The notes beneath the pieces were generated by a model that saw nothing but the letters and a program-made list of their open reading frames with translations, searched no databases and was not told where the DNA came from. Positions 32,850 to 44,115 of a DNA stretch of 64,000 bases are shown here, piece by piece. The stretch is from NCBI GenBank assembly GCA_009667805.1, contig RXON01001508.1, forward strand, positions 1 through 64,000. Reading direction: 5' to 3'. A program made the translations under genes and the position numbers. Every line of letters starts with the position of its first letter. Position 1 is the first letter of the stretch. The stretch is from Leptobrachium leishanense. Taxonomy: Eukaryota > Chordata > Amphibia > Anura > Megophryidae.

Positions 32850-33147
32850 AGATATGATGTTTCAGCACCACCATGCGAGCTCCATAGCTCTCTCCAAGGT
32901 CCTATCAGGGTTATTCAGAGAGAGGTGAAACTCAGGAGAATGACTGGAGATGTGAAAATTCTAGATCAAAATAGCCAAACCAGAAAAATTCTCCCATTTA
33001 TCTCACTTTCCAAATCGGCTATTTGGTCTAGATTGTTCTCTTCTCCTGGTTTTCACCTTTCTCTGAATAACCCTGTATGTTTCAGATCAGCAGTTCAGCT
33101 CTATGGACAGCTATGGAGCTAACCATGGTGCTGAAACATCGTATCTA
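32850..33147. mobile_element. Fold-back element with a MITE in its centre
   Basis: GATATGATGTTTCAGCACCA (32851-32870) through AGCTCCATAGCT pairs with AGCTATGGAGCT ending TGGTGCTGAAACATCGTATC (33127-33146). It is a long imperfect palindrome with the 169-bp MITE at 32907-33075 inserted in it. No TSD was identified. Confidence 0.7.
32907..33075. mobile_element. CAGGGTTATTC palindromic MITE, copy 1
   Basis: TIR CAGGGTTATTCAGAGAGAGG at the left and its inverse CCTTTCTCTGAATAACCCTG at the right, with a nearly palindromic body (TGACCTAGA/AAATAGCC words). TAT flanks both sides (32904-32906, 33076-33078). Other copies: 36561-36731, 40330-40512, 46086-47160 and 60871-61053. Confidence 0.88.
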
Positions 33148-33306
33148 TTGGACAAGTTACATGGAAATATGAATTTGTATAGTTAAACTACCGTTCTGCA
33201 TCGGGAAAATTGTCCTGTAGAGAAGTGAGTCAGTTTGACAGGCGAAGCCCAAGGAAATCAATGTAAAAAAAAATATTTTCGTTTTTATGCAACCATTTAT
33301 TCTTTT

Positions 33307-33666
33307 CTTTAAATATAATTTTATTGGAGGCGACATACTGGTTGCAAAGTCAAAACCAAAACTATTGTCGTTACAGTGCCATATTCATATAGTACACATA
33401 CTCCATATACTTTGCATATAATACCCAAATTCGTCTCATTTTATAAACCTACAAGAGAAAAGAAAGGGAAGAGTAAAAAAACAAAGAAGCGCAGAGACAG
33501 GCCCGGCCCAGGCCCAAATGAACAAACAGAAAGAAAAGCGGGAAAAACATTTTATAAGTATACATTGAGGACACATGCCAACGTAATACAATCTATAAAA
33601 GTGGCCAATGTCTATCCTTCCCCATCCCTGTCTCAAAGATCCATGGATATTTACAATCCTGCAGCC
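33307..33666 (-). mobile_element. Short L1-like 3' end with 15-bp TSD
   Basis: Flanked by CCATTTATTCTTTTC (33292-33306) and CCGTTTATTCTTTTC (33668-33682), one mismatch. On the minus strand it ends CCTCCAATAAAATTATATTT, an AATAAA signal right before the insertion edge, as for a LINE tail. The rest has no clear domain. L1-like is a guess from the tail. Confidence 0.6.
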
Positions 33667-33710
33667 ATCCGTTTATTCTTTTCATCCGCAGCAAAAAGCC
33701 TTTTTATTAA

Positions 33711-34176
33711 GGCTAGAGTCAGCTGAACGCAGTCTGAGCGCACTCTGCGTGCGTACATAACGGACAGACGTACAGACGGGAGATACTGTAACCACCACAT
33801 GATCCGTTTTTCTTGACAGACGTAGGATTAAAAAGGGAATTATGGGAAATAAAAAATAATATGAAAAATGATAAAAATTTGAAAATGATATGAAAAGCCA
33901 TTGTGTGCGTCAAGGTGCTGGACGTGGCAAATGCGCTGCGTCTGACATCTCACCGCTAACACAGAACGCTACGTGGACGTGGCGCACTCTGCGCCTCCCT
34001 CTAGCGGTTTTACTTTCTTGCCTAACTTGTGTCCGTTTGCTACGTGCGTTGTGCGTGCGCAGTTCGGTGCGGACGCACTTAGTGTGTGTGTCTCTCTTGC
34101 TCATGATTCTATGCTACGACAGACGTGAAACTGTGCGGCAACACAACGTGATCACTGCGTTCGTCTGACACAGGCC
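33711..34176. mobile_element. PIF/Harbinger-like MITE, copy 2 (subfamily B)
   Basis: TIR GGCTAGAGTCAGCTGAACGC and, inverted, GGCCTGTGTCAGACGAACGC. TAA (33708-33710) and TTA (34177-34179) flank it. The right half resembles 41455-41892 (TGTCCGTTTGC, GTGCGGACG). Confidence 0.82.
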
Positions 34177-34179
34177 TTA

Positions 34180-34564
34180 TTGTGGTTTTTTTTTGTTTTT
34201 AAAAAAAAAACTGTGTTAGGCAAAATTTTTGATTTCCTAATTTTTTTTAAAAAAGATGGCGGGGATATTTTTGTGGCCGACCGCAGCGTGGTTTTGTTTT
34301 CTTAAATCCGGCTGCATTCGGCAGTGCTGTCCTTGGTGCTGAAACCTATTTCCGCACCAGGGACTTTTTTTTTTCTCTTTGTTCGTTGGGCTGTCCGTTG
34401 TTCGACCTTGATCGTCCACAGACTCTTCCAGTGGATGACCCTGGTCAACTGACGGCGTTGTCTGTAGTTGGACGACCAAGTTGGTCGTCCAACTGCAGAC
34501 CCAGTGGATGGCCAGCCTAAAATATGAAAAGAAAAAAATGAAGGGAAACGTTTTCAGTTCTTTT
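34180..34564. other. Spacer with palindrome, no gene
   Basis: T- and A-runs, then GGTCAACTGACGGCG and TTGGACGACCAAGTTGGTCGTCCAA. The latter is a perfect palindrome of about 25 bp near 34460-34492. No gene or element ends recognised. Confidence 0.55.
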
Positions 34565-35128
34565 TAGAGTCCTACAACCAGGGACTGACCTCCATACCAT
34601 TACACGCAACTCCGACCTCCATACCATTACACGCAACTCTGACCTCCATACCATTACATGCAACTCCATACCATTTACATGCAACTCTGACCTCCATACC
34701 ATTACACGCAACTCTGACCTCCATATCATTACACGCAACTCTGACCTCCATACCATTACACGCAACTCTGACCTCCATACCATTACACGCAACTCCATAC
34801 CATTTACATGCAACTCTGACCTCCATACCATTACACGCAACTCCATACCATTTACATGCAACTCTGACCTCCATACCATTACACGCAACTCTGACCTCCA
34901 TACCATTACACGCAACTCCATACCATTTACATGCAACTCTGACCTCCATACCATTACACGCAACTCTGACCTCCATATCATTACACGCAACTCTGACCTC
35001 CATACCATTACACGCAACTCCATACCATTTACATGCAACTCTGACCTCCATACCATTACACGCAACTCCATACCATTTACATGCAACTCTGACCTCCATA
35101 CCATTACACGCAACTCTGACCTCCATAC
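34565..35128. repeat. 27/21-bp composite minisatellite
   Basis: Two related units alternate: 27 bp (GCAACTCTGACCTCCATACC plus ATTACAC) and 21 bp (GCAACTCCATACCATTTACA plus T). Both lengths are multiples of 3, so frames of 184 and 214 aa stay open on the minus strand; they are not genes. Confidence 0.96.
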
Positions 35129-36490
35129 TGTCAGCAGTAAGATATGAGCAAATGAACCCAATGGAAGCCTCTCTGGTTCAGCCCTGTTAGCATAGACAGC
35201 CCTGCATCCTTGCAGTCAGTAGGTCCCAGAAACACTGCATGCGAGTGGTCCTCTACCTCCCTATCCAGCCCTGCCAGGCTTCCCCTGTCCATTTCTTCCT
35301 CCATCAATTCTCACTAGGCTAAGGGACGTAGCACAAGTGGATCTATTACTGCGCTCACCCCCTCGCTCTTTACCTGCGACTCCCTTATAACGAGTGATGT
35401 AGAGCGTGATGGGCGCCGAGACCAGTAATAGTGTCATAACGACGGCTTCATCAATGTTTTATGTGAGTAAAATAGAAGACCTGACACGAATAAATAATGA
35501 AACATAATAGCTGTGATAATAAACACGCGGCCAGGAGCTGGGGGGTTTCCATGAACGTGTCACGCCGGATTCCTCCAAACATCTTTCATGTGCGTCTTTA
35601 TAGGCTTTCTAAAAGAAGTGATCAGCGGTGTTCAGGCGGCGTCCACGCATCAGAAGCGCTTCATTTTAACCTTTCAGAAACGAGAGCTTTGTAACTAGAT
35701 TATTCAGTATTTGGTTTGCACCGCAGTCACCCAGAGGACTTTAAACCAGATCAGCCAGGACTGGGAGCAGGAAAGGCTGGAGTGAGTAATCTCGTCTGTC
35801 CGTAATGTGCTGTGGAGGTTGGGGGAATAAATCACTGGTCTCTTCAGTCGAACACAGACACGCAGAGATCCAGACGTGTACTGCAGTTGAGGTGAGACGA
35901 GTCATATATCAGTGCAGACCCTGGATGTGCCTTATTGTTTCAATTATTCAGTTTGCCGCTGAACACCGCGAAATCGTCTAAAGCCGGAGTACATCCATTA
36001 TGCTACTGCCACCGAGGGGCCCGTTTACACCAGAAGATGATGAAGAGATGGGGAAGAGGATACGGTGAACATGGCAGATTGTGGAACTCAACCCAGGGGA
36101 GAACAGTGGCGGCCATAGAGTTAATGGGGCCCCTCCTGAAAAAGTGAAAAGATGCCGAAATGAACCCATTAAACGTTAAACAAGAAGGCTGGCACACCGC
36201 TCTGTGACTGGATGGCAGCATGTGAATGTAGGGGTGGATTTGTATGGATTATTCATGCGCTAATGTGTGTGTTGGTGCATAGGTGTGTTTGTATGGATTG
36301 TTGGTGTGAGTGTAGGACTATATGTGAAGAATGTCCATATGTAGCGGTTTTCTGGTTTGGCTATTTTGACCTAGATTGTTCACTTCTCCTGCCAATTCTC
36401 TGGAGTTCACCCTTTAGTGAATTGACCTGTGTGTGTGAATGAAGGAGTATATATATGTGGATTATTTTTTGTGTGAGTGAAGGAGAGTGT
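35129..36490. other. Mostly single-copy stretch, possible regulatory DNA
   Basis: No transposon ends until 36340, where half of a CAGGGTTATTC MITE begins (GGCTATTTTGACCTAGA to about 36432). 35480-35760 is unique with mixed composition and could be a conserved noncoding element. Short frames on both strands lack domains. Confidence 0.35.
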
Positions 36491-36560
36491 ACAGTTTGGT
36501 CCATATATATTTGGACACGGGCACAATTTTAGTTTTTTACCAAAACCTATTCAAGCTATA

Positions 36561-36731
36561 CAGGGTTATTCAGAGAGCGGTGAAAAGCAGGAGAATGACT
36601 GGAGAATGAAAAATTCTAGGTCAGAATAGCCAAACCAGAAATATTCTCCCTTTCATCTCACTTTCCAAATCGGCTATTTTGACCTAGAATTTTTCATTCT
36701 CCTGCTTTTCACCTCTCTCTGAATAACCCCG
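36561..36731. mobile_element. CAGGGTTATTC palindromic MITE, copy 2
   Basis: Flanked by ATA on both sides (36558-36560, 36732-36734). Near-perfect hairpin of about 80-bp arms. Confidence 0.9.
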
Positions 36732-37599
36732 ATAGTTATATAATGGATATAGGGTGAAAGGTCACACGCTCGCTCAGGTTTAATTTAAGGGGATGTACAT
36801 CCAAACTGGAGGAAGGGTTTAGGAATTACAGCTCTTAAGAGTAGCCACACACCCTTTTACAAGGGACCATAAGTATTTGGACAATCGAATGAAAAGCAGT
36901 TTCATTGCCAGGTGTTGGCTACTCTTTTGTTATTTCTTCATCAATTAAGCCGGTAAAAGGTCTGGAGTTGATTCTAAGGGCAGCATTACAATGTGGGTGC
37001 TATCTTAACCAGAGCTGTTGTAATCTTACCAGAGCCATTATAGTCTATGGAGTTGTTATGTTTACAACAGCTCCGTTTAAGTTAGCACCCACTTTGTATT
37101 ACTGCCCTAAGTGTGGGATTTGCATGTGGAATGTATCGCTGTTAAGCAGCGTCATGCGTTCAGAGGAGCCGTCCATGCAAGTGAAACAGACCATTGTAAG
37201 GCTTCAAAAACACAACAAATCCATCAGAGAGATAGCGGCAACATTAGCAGCGGCCACGTCAACAGTTTATACATTCTGAGGAAAGAAGAACGACCTGGTG
37301 AGCTCAGCAACAGGAAAAGGCCTGGACATCCACAGAAGACAACAGTGGTGGATGATCACAGAATCATCTATCTGTAAAGAAAACTCCATTCACAACATCT
37401 AGACAAGTGCCGGATAGTGATGGGCCGAACACCCCCGTGTTCGGTTCGCATTCGAACATGAACATTTGAAAAAGTTCGAACGTGAACACGATTCAAACGC
37501 AATGCAAGTCAATGGGACTCGAACGTTCGATTTTTAGAGTGCCCTCCAAGAGGGCATATATGCAAGATATTGGCCATAAAAGGTGTATGGGGGTCCGGG

Positions 37600-38638
37600 T
37601 CTCTCTCCCCCTGATCTCTCTCCCCCTGTCCTTTCAAAAGTCAGTGACTGTTTATCTGGCATCTCCTCCTGGATGGCCTCCCACCACCTAAAGATCAACA
37701 TGTCAAAGACTGAGCTCCTACTTATTCCTCCCTCTAATGCCTCCCCACCTCCTGACTTCTCTATCACGGTGGAGGGTATCACCATCTCCCCATCAAACCA
37801 AGTTCGCTGTCTTGGAGTTACACTGGACTCTGCTCTTTCCTTCATCCCCCACATCAAGTCTCTTTCCTCCTCCTGCCGATACCAACTGCATAATATTTCC
37901 AGAATTCGGCCATTTCTTACCGCTGTCACCACAAAACAACTCATACACGCCCTGGTAATCTCCCGACTCGACTATTGCAATAATCTCTTATCTGGCCTCC
38001 CTCTGTCCCACCTCTCCCCCCTACAATCCATCCTGAACGCCTCCGCCAGGCTAATTCACCTCACCCGCCGCTCTGTCTCTGCCGCTCCCCTCTGCGAGTC
38101 CCTTCACTGGCTCCCCATCCACTGCAGAATTAAGTTCAAAATCCTTATCCTTACCTACAAAACCCTCACTAACTCAGCGCCCCACTACCTGTCCTCACTA
38201 ATCACCAAATACACCCCAGCCCGCTCCCTAAGGTCAAACAGTGACCTGCGCCTAGCTTCTCCCCGCATCACCTCTTCCCATGATAGACTGCAGGATTTCT
38301 CACGCGCAGCCCCCACTCTCTGGAACGCTCTCCCTCGTGCTGTCAGACTTTCCCCTAACTTCTTTTCCTTCAAACGCTCCCTGAAAACATTCCTATTTAG
38401 GGAAGCCGACCCCCCAACTCACTGACACAACCATCAATCACTCTCACCTTACAGTCCTCTCCTCCTGTTTCCAACCCCAACCCTCCTAGATTGTGAGTTC
38501 CTACGGGAATAGGGCCCTCATCTCCTCCTGTACTGTTTGTCAAATGTTGTTCAATGTATTGTAACCCTGTCTATACTGTGCCTATTGTACAGCGCTGCGG
38601 AATATGCTGGCGCTTTATAAAATAATAATAATAATAAA
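37600..38638 (+). mobile_element. L2-type LINE, 5' truncated, inside the hAT element
   Basis: Same family as 12664-14271 but in the opposite orientation. It ends GGCGCTTTATAAAATAATAA followed by TAATAATAA. The left junction is unclear (about 37600). Confidence 0.9.
37607..38425 (+). pseudogene. L2 LINE ORF, C-terminal half, open frame
   Basis: An uninterrupted frame (about 270 aa) begins just after where the YADD motif would be. It has [49 protein letters not shown] and [29 protein letters not shown] and FKRSLKTFLFREA end it. This is the RT thumb and C-terminal region of L2. Being 5' truncated, it lacks fingers, palm and endonuclease. The stop lies 200 bp before the 3' tail. It is the best-preserved copy of this family here and useful as a reference for the broken ones. 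Confidence 0.93.
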
Positions 38639-39063
38639 TAGTGCCCTGGGGGACAGGAAACAAGGACAAAAAGTTAAAAAAAAAGTTTCTAAAGGAACAG
38701 TGATTTTTCCATGACATAAAGGTTAAGAATAAAAACGAAAAATTCCTTCAAATATCGTGCCTAGGAGGTTCCCATAACCTGCCCGTGAAGTGGCGGATTT
38801 GTAGGATGTATAGAAACATTTAAAAAGAAGAAAATGACGTTTCAAATGACGGTAAATGGTTTTCCTTTAATCTATTCATAAACAACTGCTTGGGGCGGTA
38901 GCCTGTATGAAAAGAGGAGACGTTTTATCACACGCAGAACAAGTTTAGTGATTTTTTTTTGGGCTAAATTATGGTGAAACTTATGCAGGCTTTGGATGAA
39001 AGTAACAACGGTGCATTAAAATTGCATGAGAATTAACATTTGCTGCGGCGTTCATCGCATGTT

Positions 39064-39519
39064 TGTAACGATTCCCCAGGACAGACCTGGTAGGATCCCT
39101 GGTAACAGACCTCTAACCCTCCGATCCTTAGGATGGTCGGGACTCGAGACCACTAAACCTAACCTCTAGCAGCCACACAGGCCAGGGAGAGAGCACCAAC
39201 AATATACACCACAGACTGAGGATCAATATATGTTTGTACTGCGCTATTGTATATGGCAGGATGGAAGCGAACCAGCAGTAACAAGCAGCGGAATATACCA
39301 GACAGGGGCGCAGAGCGAGAGTAGTTGTTATAACAAAACCGGGTCAGCAACGTTTAGGCACTTGTACTGCGCTACTGTATATGGTGATAATCGGCACACA
39401 CCAGTAGCAACAGGAGGCAAACAGAACAGGCATGGAGTACACAGAGAAAATAGTGAAATGGCAGGCAAAGCCGGCAACAGATCGGGTCCTCAGAACAAGC
39501 AGGGTAAGTAACAAGTATA
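39064..39519. mobile_element. Gypsy LTR fragment related to the 6121-17171 element
   Basis: TGTAACGATTCCCCAGG followed later by CCCTCCGATCCTTAGGATGG parallels TGTTACGAATCCCCACCAGG and CCCTCCGATCCTTATAATGG of the Gypsy LTRs. Downstream, TTGTACTGCGCTATTGTATA occurs twice (39234 and 39362) in a long imperfect repeat. The right LTR border is not found. Confidence 0.6.
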
Positions 39520-39611
39520 CTTCTGAGAAGATACGCTATTAGTGTAGCGGGGAAGCCGCCTGCACATTTTGCATCGCTCCCTCTACACTAATAGCGTATC
39601 TTCTCAGAAGC
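39519..39611. repeat. Perfect 28-bp hairpin inside the hAT
   Basis: CTTCTGAGAAGATACGCTAT plus TAGTGTAG (39520-39547) is matched exactly by its reverse complement (39583-39610), with a 35-bp loop containing GGAAGCCGCC. Confidence 0.93.
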
Positions 39612-40329
39612 TTCACACAGCGCGCCGGTGTATGCAGCGTCTAACAGCGTGGGAGACGGGAGGCTGCGCTTGTTGGTGGATCCAGGAATCAGGTGAGTAA
39701 TAGAAAGAAAAGAAAAAAAGGTTTTATTTTATGTTCCCGGGGACATTTAAAAATGTCCTCGGATTAAATTTTTTTTAGAAATGTGTCGCCTTACCTTAGC
39801 CTGGTGGTCAGTCAGTGGAGGCTCCCTGGATCCTGGTTGTGGAGGGGGGGGGGGTCTGCCGTGGCCGCAGGTGCAGTGGCTCCCTCCCTGCGCCACCTCT
39901 CTGCCACATGCACCCGGCCGGCCTGCCTGCACAGTCGCAGCTCTGTCATCCGGCGGCCACATGCTCCTCAAGGGATCCTTGGGAGGCCCCGGCGGGCTGC
40001 CCTCTACAGTGCCTGATTAGAGGGCCTCGTCTGCCTGATGTTTTAGCAACAAGATTGTTTTATCCCATAGGCTTCAATGTTAAAAATATTTCCATTTTAA
40101 TTCAATATCTAATAAACCGTTGCTTATAATATTCTGCAGTAAAGAGTCTCTTATTTTTCGGATTTTTTTAAGCGTTTTTTAAAAAAAATATCACATTTTT
40201 TTTTTTCTCAAACTTTTTGCGAACGGCCTGAAATGTTTGAAGTTCGCCGAACGGGCGATGTTCGAATCGAACCGAACGCCCATCCCTAGTGCCGGACACT
40301 CTCCAGGAGGTATGCGTGTCATTGTCTAA

Positions 40330-40512
40330 CAGGGTTATTCAGAGAGCGGTGAAAAGCAGGAGAATGACTGGAGAATGGAAAAATCGAGGTCAAAATAGCC
40401 AAATCAGAAAAAATTCTCCCATTCATCTCACTTTCTAAATCAGCTATTTTGACCTAGAATTTTCCATTCTCCAGTCATTCTCCTGCTTTTCACCTCTCTC
40501 TGAATAACCCTG
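40330..40512. mobile_element. CAGGGTTATTC palindromic MITE, copy 3
   Basis: Flanked by TAA on both sides (40327-40329, 40513-40515) within the Tc1-like gene. Inverted body as in the other copies. Confidence 0.9.
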
Positions 40513-41454
40513 TAAGTCTACAATCAAGAGAAGACTTGTCTACAATCAAGAGAAGACTTCAGGGAAGCAAATACAGAGGCTTCACCACAAGGTGCAAACC
40601 ATTCATAAACCTGAAGAATAGAAAAGCCAGATTAGACTTTGCCAAAAAACATCTAAAAAAAAGCCAGAGCAGCTCTGGGAAAGCATTCTATGGACGCATG
40701 AATGTAAGATTAATCTGTACCAGAATGATGGGAAGAAAAAAGTGTGGAGAAGGCTTGGAGCAACTCATGATCCAAAGCGCACAACTTCATCTGTAAAACA
40801 TGGTGGAGGCAGTGTGATGGCACGGGCATGCATGGCTTCCAGTGGCACTGGGTCATTGGTGTTTATTGATGATGTGACAGAAGCAGACTGATGAATTCAG
40901 CAGTGTTTAGAGATATACTGTCAGCCCAGATTCAGACAAATGCAGCAAAGCTGATTGGACGGCGCTTCACAGGACAGATGGACACACGGCAAAAGCAACC
41001 CAGGAGGAAGGAAAAGAAGTGGAATATTGTGCAATGGCCGAGTCAATCACCGGATCTCAACCCAATTGAGTCGCATTTCACTCGCTCAAGCAAAACTAAA
41101 GACAGAAAGAGCCACAAACAAAGAACAACTGAAGATGCTGCAGAAAGAGCCGTACAAAGCATCAGAAAGGAGGAAACCAAGTCTCTGGTAATGGCCATGG
41201 GGTCCAGACTTCATGCAGGCAGTCAGTAACTGTATATGTGTATTATTTCTGTGGTATTGTGTATATGTGTGTGACTTCAATAGGGGATTAGGAAGGTTTT
41301 TGTATGTATGCAGAGTGTTAGTGTGTGGGAATTCATCAGTGTTTGGATCACTCTTATTTTAAGGGATTTTGTGAAGGGCTGAAGGTCAGATGTGCGTTAA
41401 GGGCTTTCCATAGGAGAGGCCCCACCCCTGAGGAACGCTGTGGGTGTGGACTAA

Positions 41455-41892
41455 GGCTGGTGTCAGACGAGCGCATTTTGTGCGGACTGTGCGTCCGTGC
41501 AGTACGGATGCACTTTTTGACGGAAGACGCAGTAGTGGCCACACGGTCAGTTAAAAAAACGGACATTATTTTTGACGGATGTAGCAGGGAAAATAAATTA
41601 TAATGCAAAACCATTATGTCCGTCAAAAATGCTGGACGTATAAATGAAGTCCGTCTGACCTCGTTCATATCACTCACACACAAAGCTATGCGGACGTTGC
41701 GGACACAGCGCACTCCTAGCGGATTTATGTTCTTGCCTAACCTGCGTCCGTTTGCCGCGTCCATTATGCGTCCGCAGTTCGGTGCGGACGTACTTCGTGT
41801 GTGGGGCTCCATTGGTCATAATTATATGCTATAACGGACGTACAAATGTGCGGCAACACGGACGTGATCAGTGCGCTCGTCTGACACGGGCC
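41455..41892. mobile_element. PIF/Harbinger-like MITE, copy 3 (subfamily B)
   Basis: TIRs GGCTGGTGTCAGACGAGCGC and, inverted, GGCCCGTGTCAGACGAGCGC. TAA on both sides (41452-41454, 41893-41895). Confidence 0.92.
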
Positions 41893-41895
41893 TAA

Positions 41896-42944
41896 AAGTG
41901 CAGATATGAACAAATGTAAAGCGAGCTGAGTGCTGAGAAGTGAGTGTCAGGGCCTGTGATTGGTGCACGTGAAGCCAATGTACAGACGGGTAATTATGTC
42001 CTGATTGGTTACACCCCAGGCAGAGCGTGTCTTTATTATTAGGGAATCCATTGCTGTGAAATGTTTTACATCTGACGTTTGGAAAGCTCTTGCACCCTCT
42101 ATCGTAACGGCGCGTCTCCAGACGATGTTTGTCTGACATGAGGTTTATAGACCCAGCTCCGTCTGCAAAAATACAGAGAAAATGAAAAAAATACTTTGCA
42201 GAAAAAATGCTCGTAAATTCATGCACATTCAGTCACTAACCGAAGTTGTTATTTTTTCTCCATTAGAGCTGTTACCATTAACGACATTCTTGAAAGTGGG
42301 AAGAGGATGCATTTTAAGTTTATATTTAGAGAAGCGAGGAGTAAAATAAGGGGTTTTAGCATGCATTTTTCTCTCCACAAATGATAGCCGGCCATCATAG
42401 GTCGCGCAGGAAAATATTGTAAAACCACATTAATGTTGCAATTACAGCTAATGGACAGGAAAGCAAAACCTAACACTATTATAGTCTCACAGACACCAAC
42501 CCCACCGCGAATAACCACATAAAGCCATGAATTTCCAGCTCCGACAGATCGAGAAAAAGAGCCTCGGTGCTTGAGAATGGTTTAACCCTCCAGCTCTAGA
42601 ACATCACGAATCCGGAGGATCTTCAATGCAATGACGACTTGCGAGACATGTGGAGAGTGGAATCCATCCCAAAGAACCCACCAGGCTGTAGCGGGAAACG
42701 GAGCAAATGAAGAAGGTTCAAGGAGTGAGAGCTGAGGATGGTGATCATGGAATTGCACTCACTAGACCTGCAGAAAGAGGAGAAATAACAGAAGATCAGA
42801 AGTCAAGGATCAAACATTCCATGGCTTCCAAACATTGCCATGTCCATCTCTTGGGCATCAAAAGGAGGGCAGAATCTGTGAGCTACAATGAAGCAGCATG
42901 TTGGGGTTACACCAAACCCTTAATGTAACCCTAAAAGAAATTCA
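41896..42944. other. Single-copy stretch, no gene
   Basis: No repeats or domains recognised. 42200-42520 is AT-rich unique DNA (AAATGATAGCCGGCCATC) and might be regulatory. 42700-42930 has a short frame without recognisable features. Confidence 0.35.
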
Positions 42945-43650
42945 AATGGTCACCTAACCCATATCTCTAACCCTAATAACTATACCTAAATCTAACCCTA
43001 ATCTCTACCCTTAATTCTAACCCATATCTCTAACCCTAATCTCCACCTCTAATACCTTAATCTCTACCTCTAATACTAACCTTAATCTCTACCTCTAATA
43101 CTGATCCTAATCTCTACCCCTAATACTAACCTTAATCTCTACCTCTAATACTAACCCTAACCTCTACCTCTAATACTAACCCAAATCTCTACCTCTAATA
43201 CCTTAATCTCTACCTCTAATACTAACCTTAATCTCTACCACTAATCCTAATCTCTACCTCTAATACTAACTTTAATCTCTACCTCTAATACTAACCTTAA
43301 TCCCTACCCCTAATACTAACCCTAATCTCTACCTCTAATACTAACCTTAATCTCTACCTCTAATACTAACCCTAATCTCTACCTCTAATACTAACCTTAA
43401 TCCCTACCCCTAATACTAACCCTAATCTCTACCTCTAATACTAACCCTAATCTCTACCTCTAATACTAACCCTAATCTCTACCTCTAATACTAACCTTAA
43501 ACCCTAATACTAACCCTAATCTCTACCTCTAATACTAACCCTAATCTCTACCTCTAATACTAACCCTAATCTCTACCTCTAATACTAACCCTAATCTCTA
43601 CCTCTAATACTAACCTTAATCTCTACCCCTAATACTAACCCTAATCTCGA
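42945..43650. repeat. 25-bp CCCTAA-rich minisatellite
   Basis: About 25 units of CTAATCTCTACCTCTAATAC plus TAACC, preceded by a more degenerate TAACCCTAA-rich stretch. It resembles the vertebrate telomere repeat CCCTAA with interspersed CTCTACCT. Confidence 0.93.
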
Positions 43651-44111
43651 GCTCTTCTTATACTAGAAAGGATTTATTAAGGCCAACTCCAGATACCACT
43701 GGAGTGTCTATAAAACATCTCTAATGCAGTGGAAGTGAAGTATCAGAGACAGAGAACTCTCCTCCCCCTCTTCTGCTGCAACAGCAGCAACTGTGTAACA
43801 ACATGATGTTTGGTTTTATGAGAGTAAACAAAAAATGTGTAATTGTGGAATAATGGGCCATTGGAAAAGAACTTGTATCAGCAGGAATGAAAGCCACGCG
43901 TTCGGCCATAAACACAGGGAGCAGAATGGATTCCTCAGCCGCGTCTGCGCAGATATTTAATGAACGTGTTTGGATTATGAGGCCTGCATCCTGATCCGGC
44001 AGCTTTTAATGATGCAGCTGCGACGGCTGAATGAGATCTCCAATATTCCCATTACTTTACCTGAAAATAGGAAACTCCACATGGAAAAGAGGAGGGTTAA
44101 TAAATCCCAAA
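43651..44111. other. Spacer, no gene
   Basis: Unique sequence including AGCAGCAACTG and GCTGCTGCGACGG-like words. No element ends or domain seen. Confidence 0.4.
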
Positions 44112-44115
44112 TTAA

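Larger units (their letters stand above)
37415..40288 (-). mobile_element. Non-autonomous hAT element with perfect 8-bp TSD
   Basis: Ends TAGTGATGGGCCGAAC (left) and, inverted, TAGGGATGGGCGTTCGG (right). Flanks GTGCCGGA at 37407-37414 and 40289-40296. Its 38830-39020 region matches, in reverse, 29160-29334 of the other hAT, so the element lies on the minus strand. It has no transposase. It holds an L2 copy, a Gypsy LTR fragment and a 28-bp perfect hairpin. It sits inside the Tc1-like transposase gene. Confidence 0.92.
37140..41229 (+). pseudogene. Tc1-like transposase split by a hAT insertion
   Basis: Before the hAT, the frame 36905-37279 carries MQVKQTIVRLQKHNKSIREI, the first helix-turn-helix. 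Another frame continues RPGELSNRKRPGHPQKTT, the hook and start of the second. After the hAT, 40536-40796 reads RRLQGSKYRGFTTRCKPF and NRKARLDFAKKHLKK, then YGRMNVRLICTRMMG replaces the usual WTDE-containing block, so the first catalytic Asp appears lost. 40891-41229 holds MNSAVFRDILSAQIQ and [12 protein letters not shown] with the Glu. The DNDPKHT block is degraded (QMDTRQKQPRR). So at least two catalytic positions are damaged in addition to the split. It is an old, dead copy. Confidence 0.9.
36492..41230 (+). mobile_element. Second Tc1-like element, 3' end lost, split by hAT and MITEs
   Basis: The left end is CAGTTTGGTCCATATATATT preceded by TA (36490-36491), followed by transposase pieces at 36905-37377 and 40515-41229. 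The matching right TIR is absent after 41230. It contains a hAT (37415-40288) and two CAGGGTTATTC MITEs (36561-36731, 40330-40512). It is a different Tc1 family from 11170-14442. Confidence 0.88.

Noticed and set aside
34517..35161. Open frame of 214 aa on the minus strand
   Set aside because: Made of 27-bp and 21-bp units, both multiples of three; same artefact.
43000..43650. True telomere
   Set aside because: Units are 25 bp with CTCTACCT inserts and lie between unrelated single-copy flanks.
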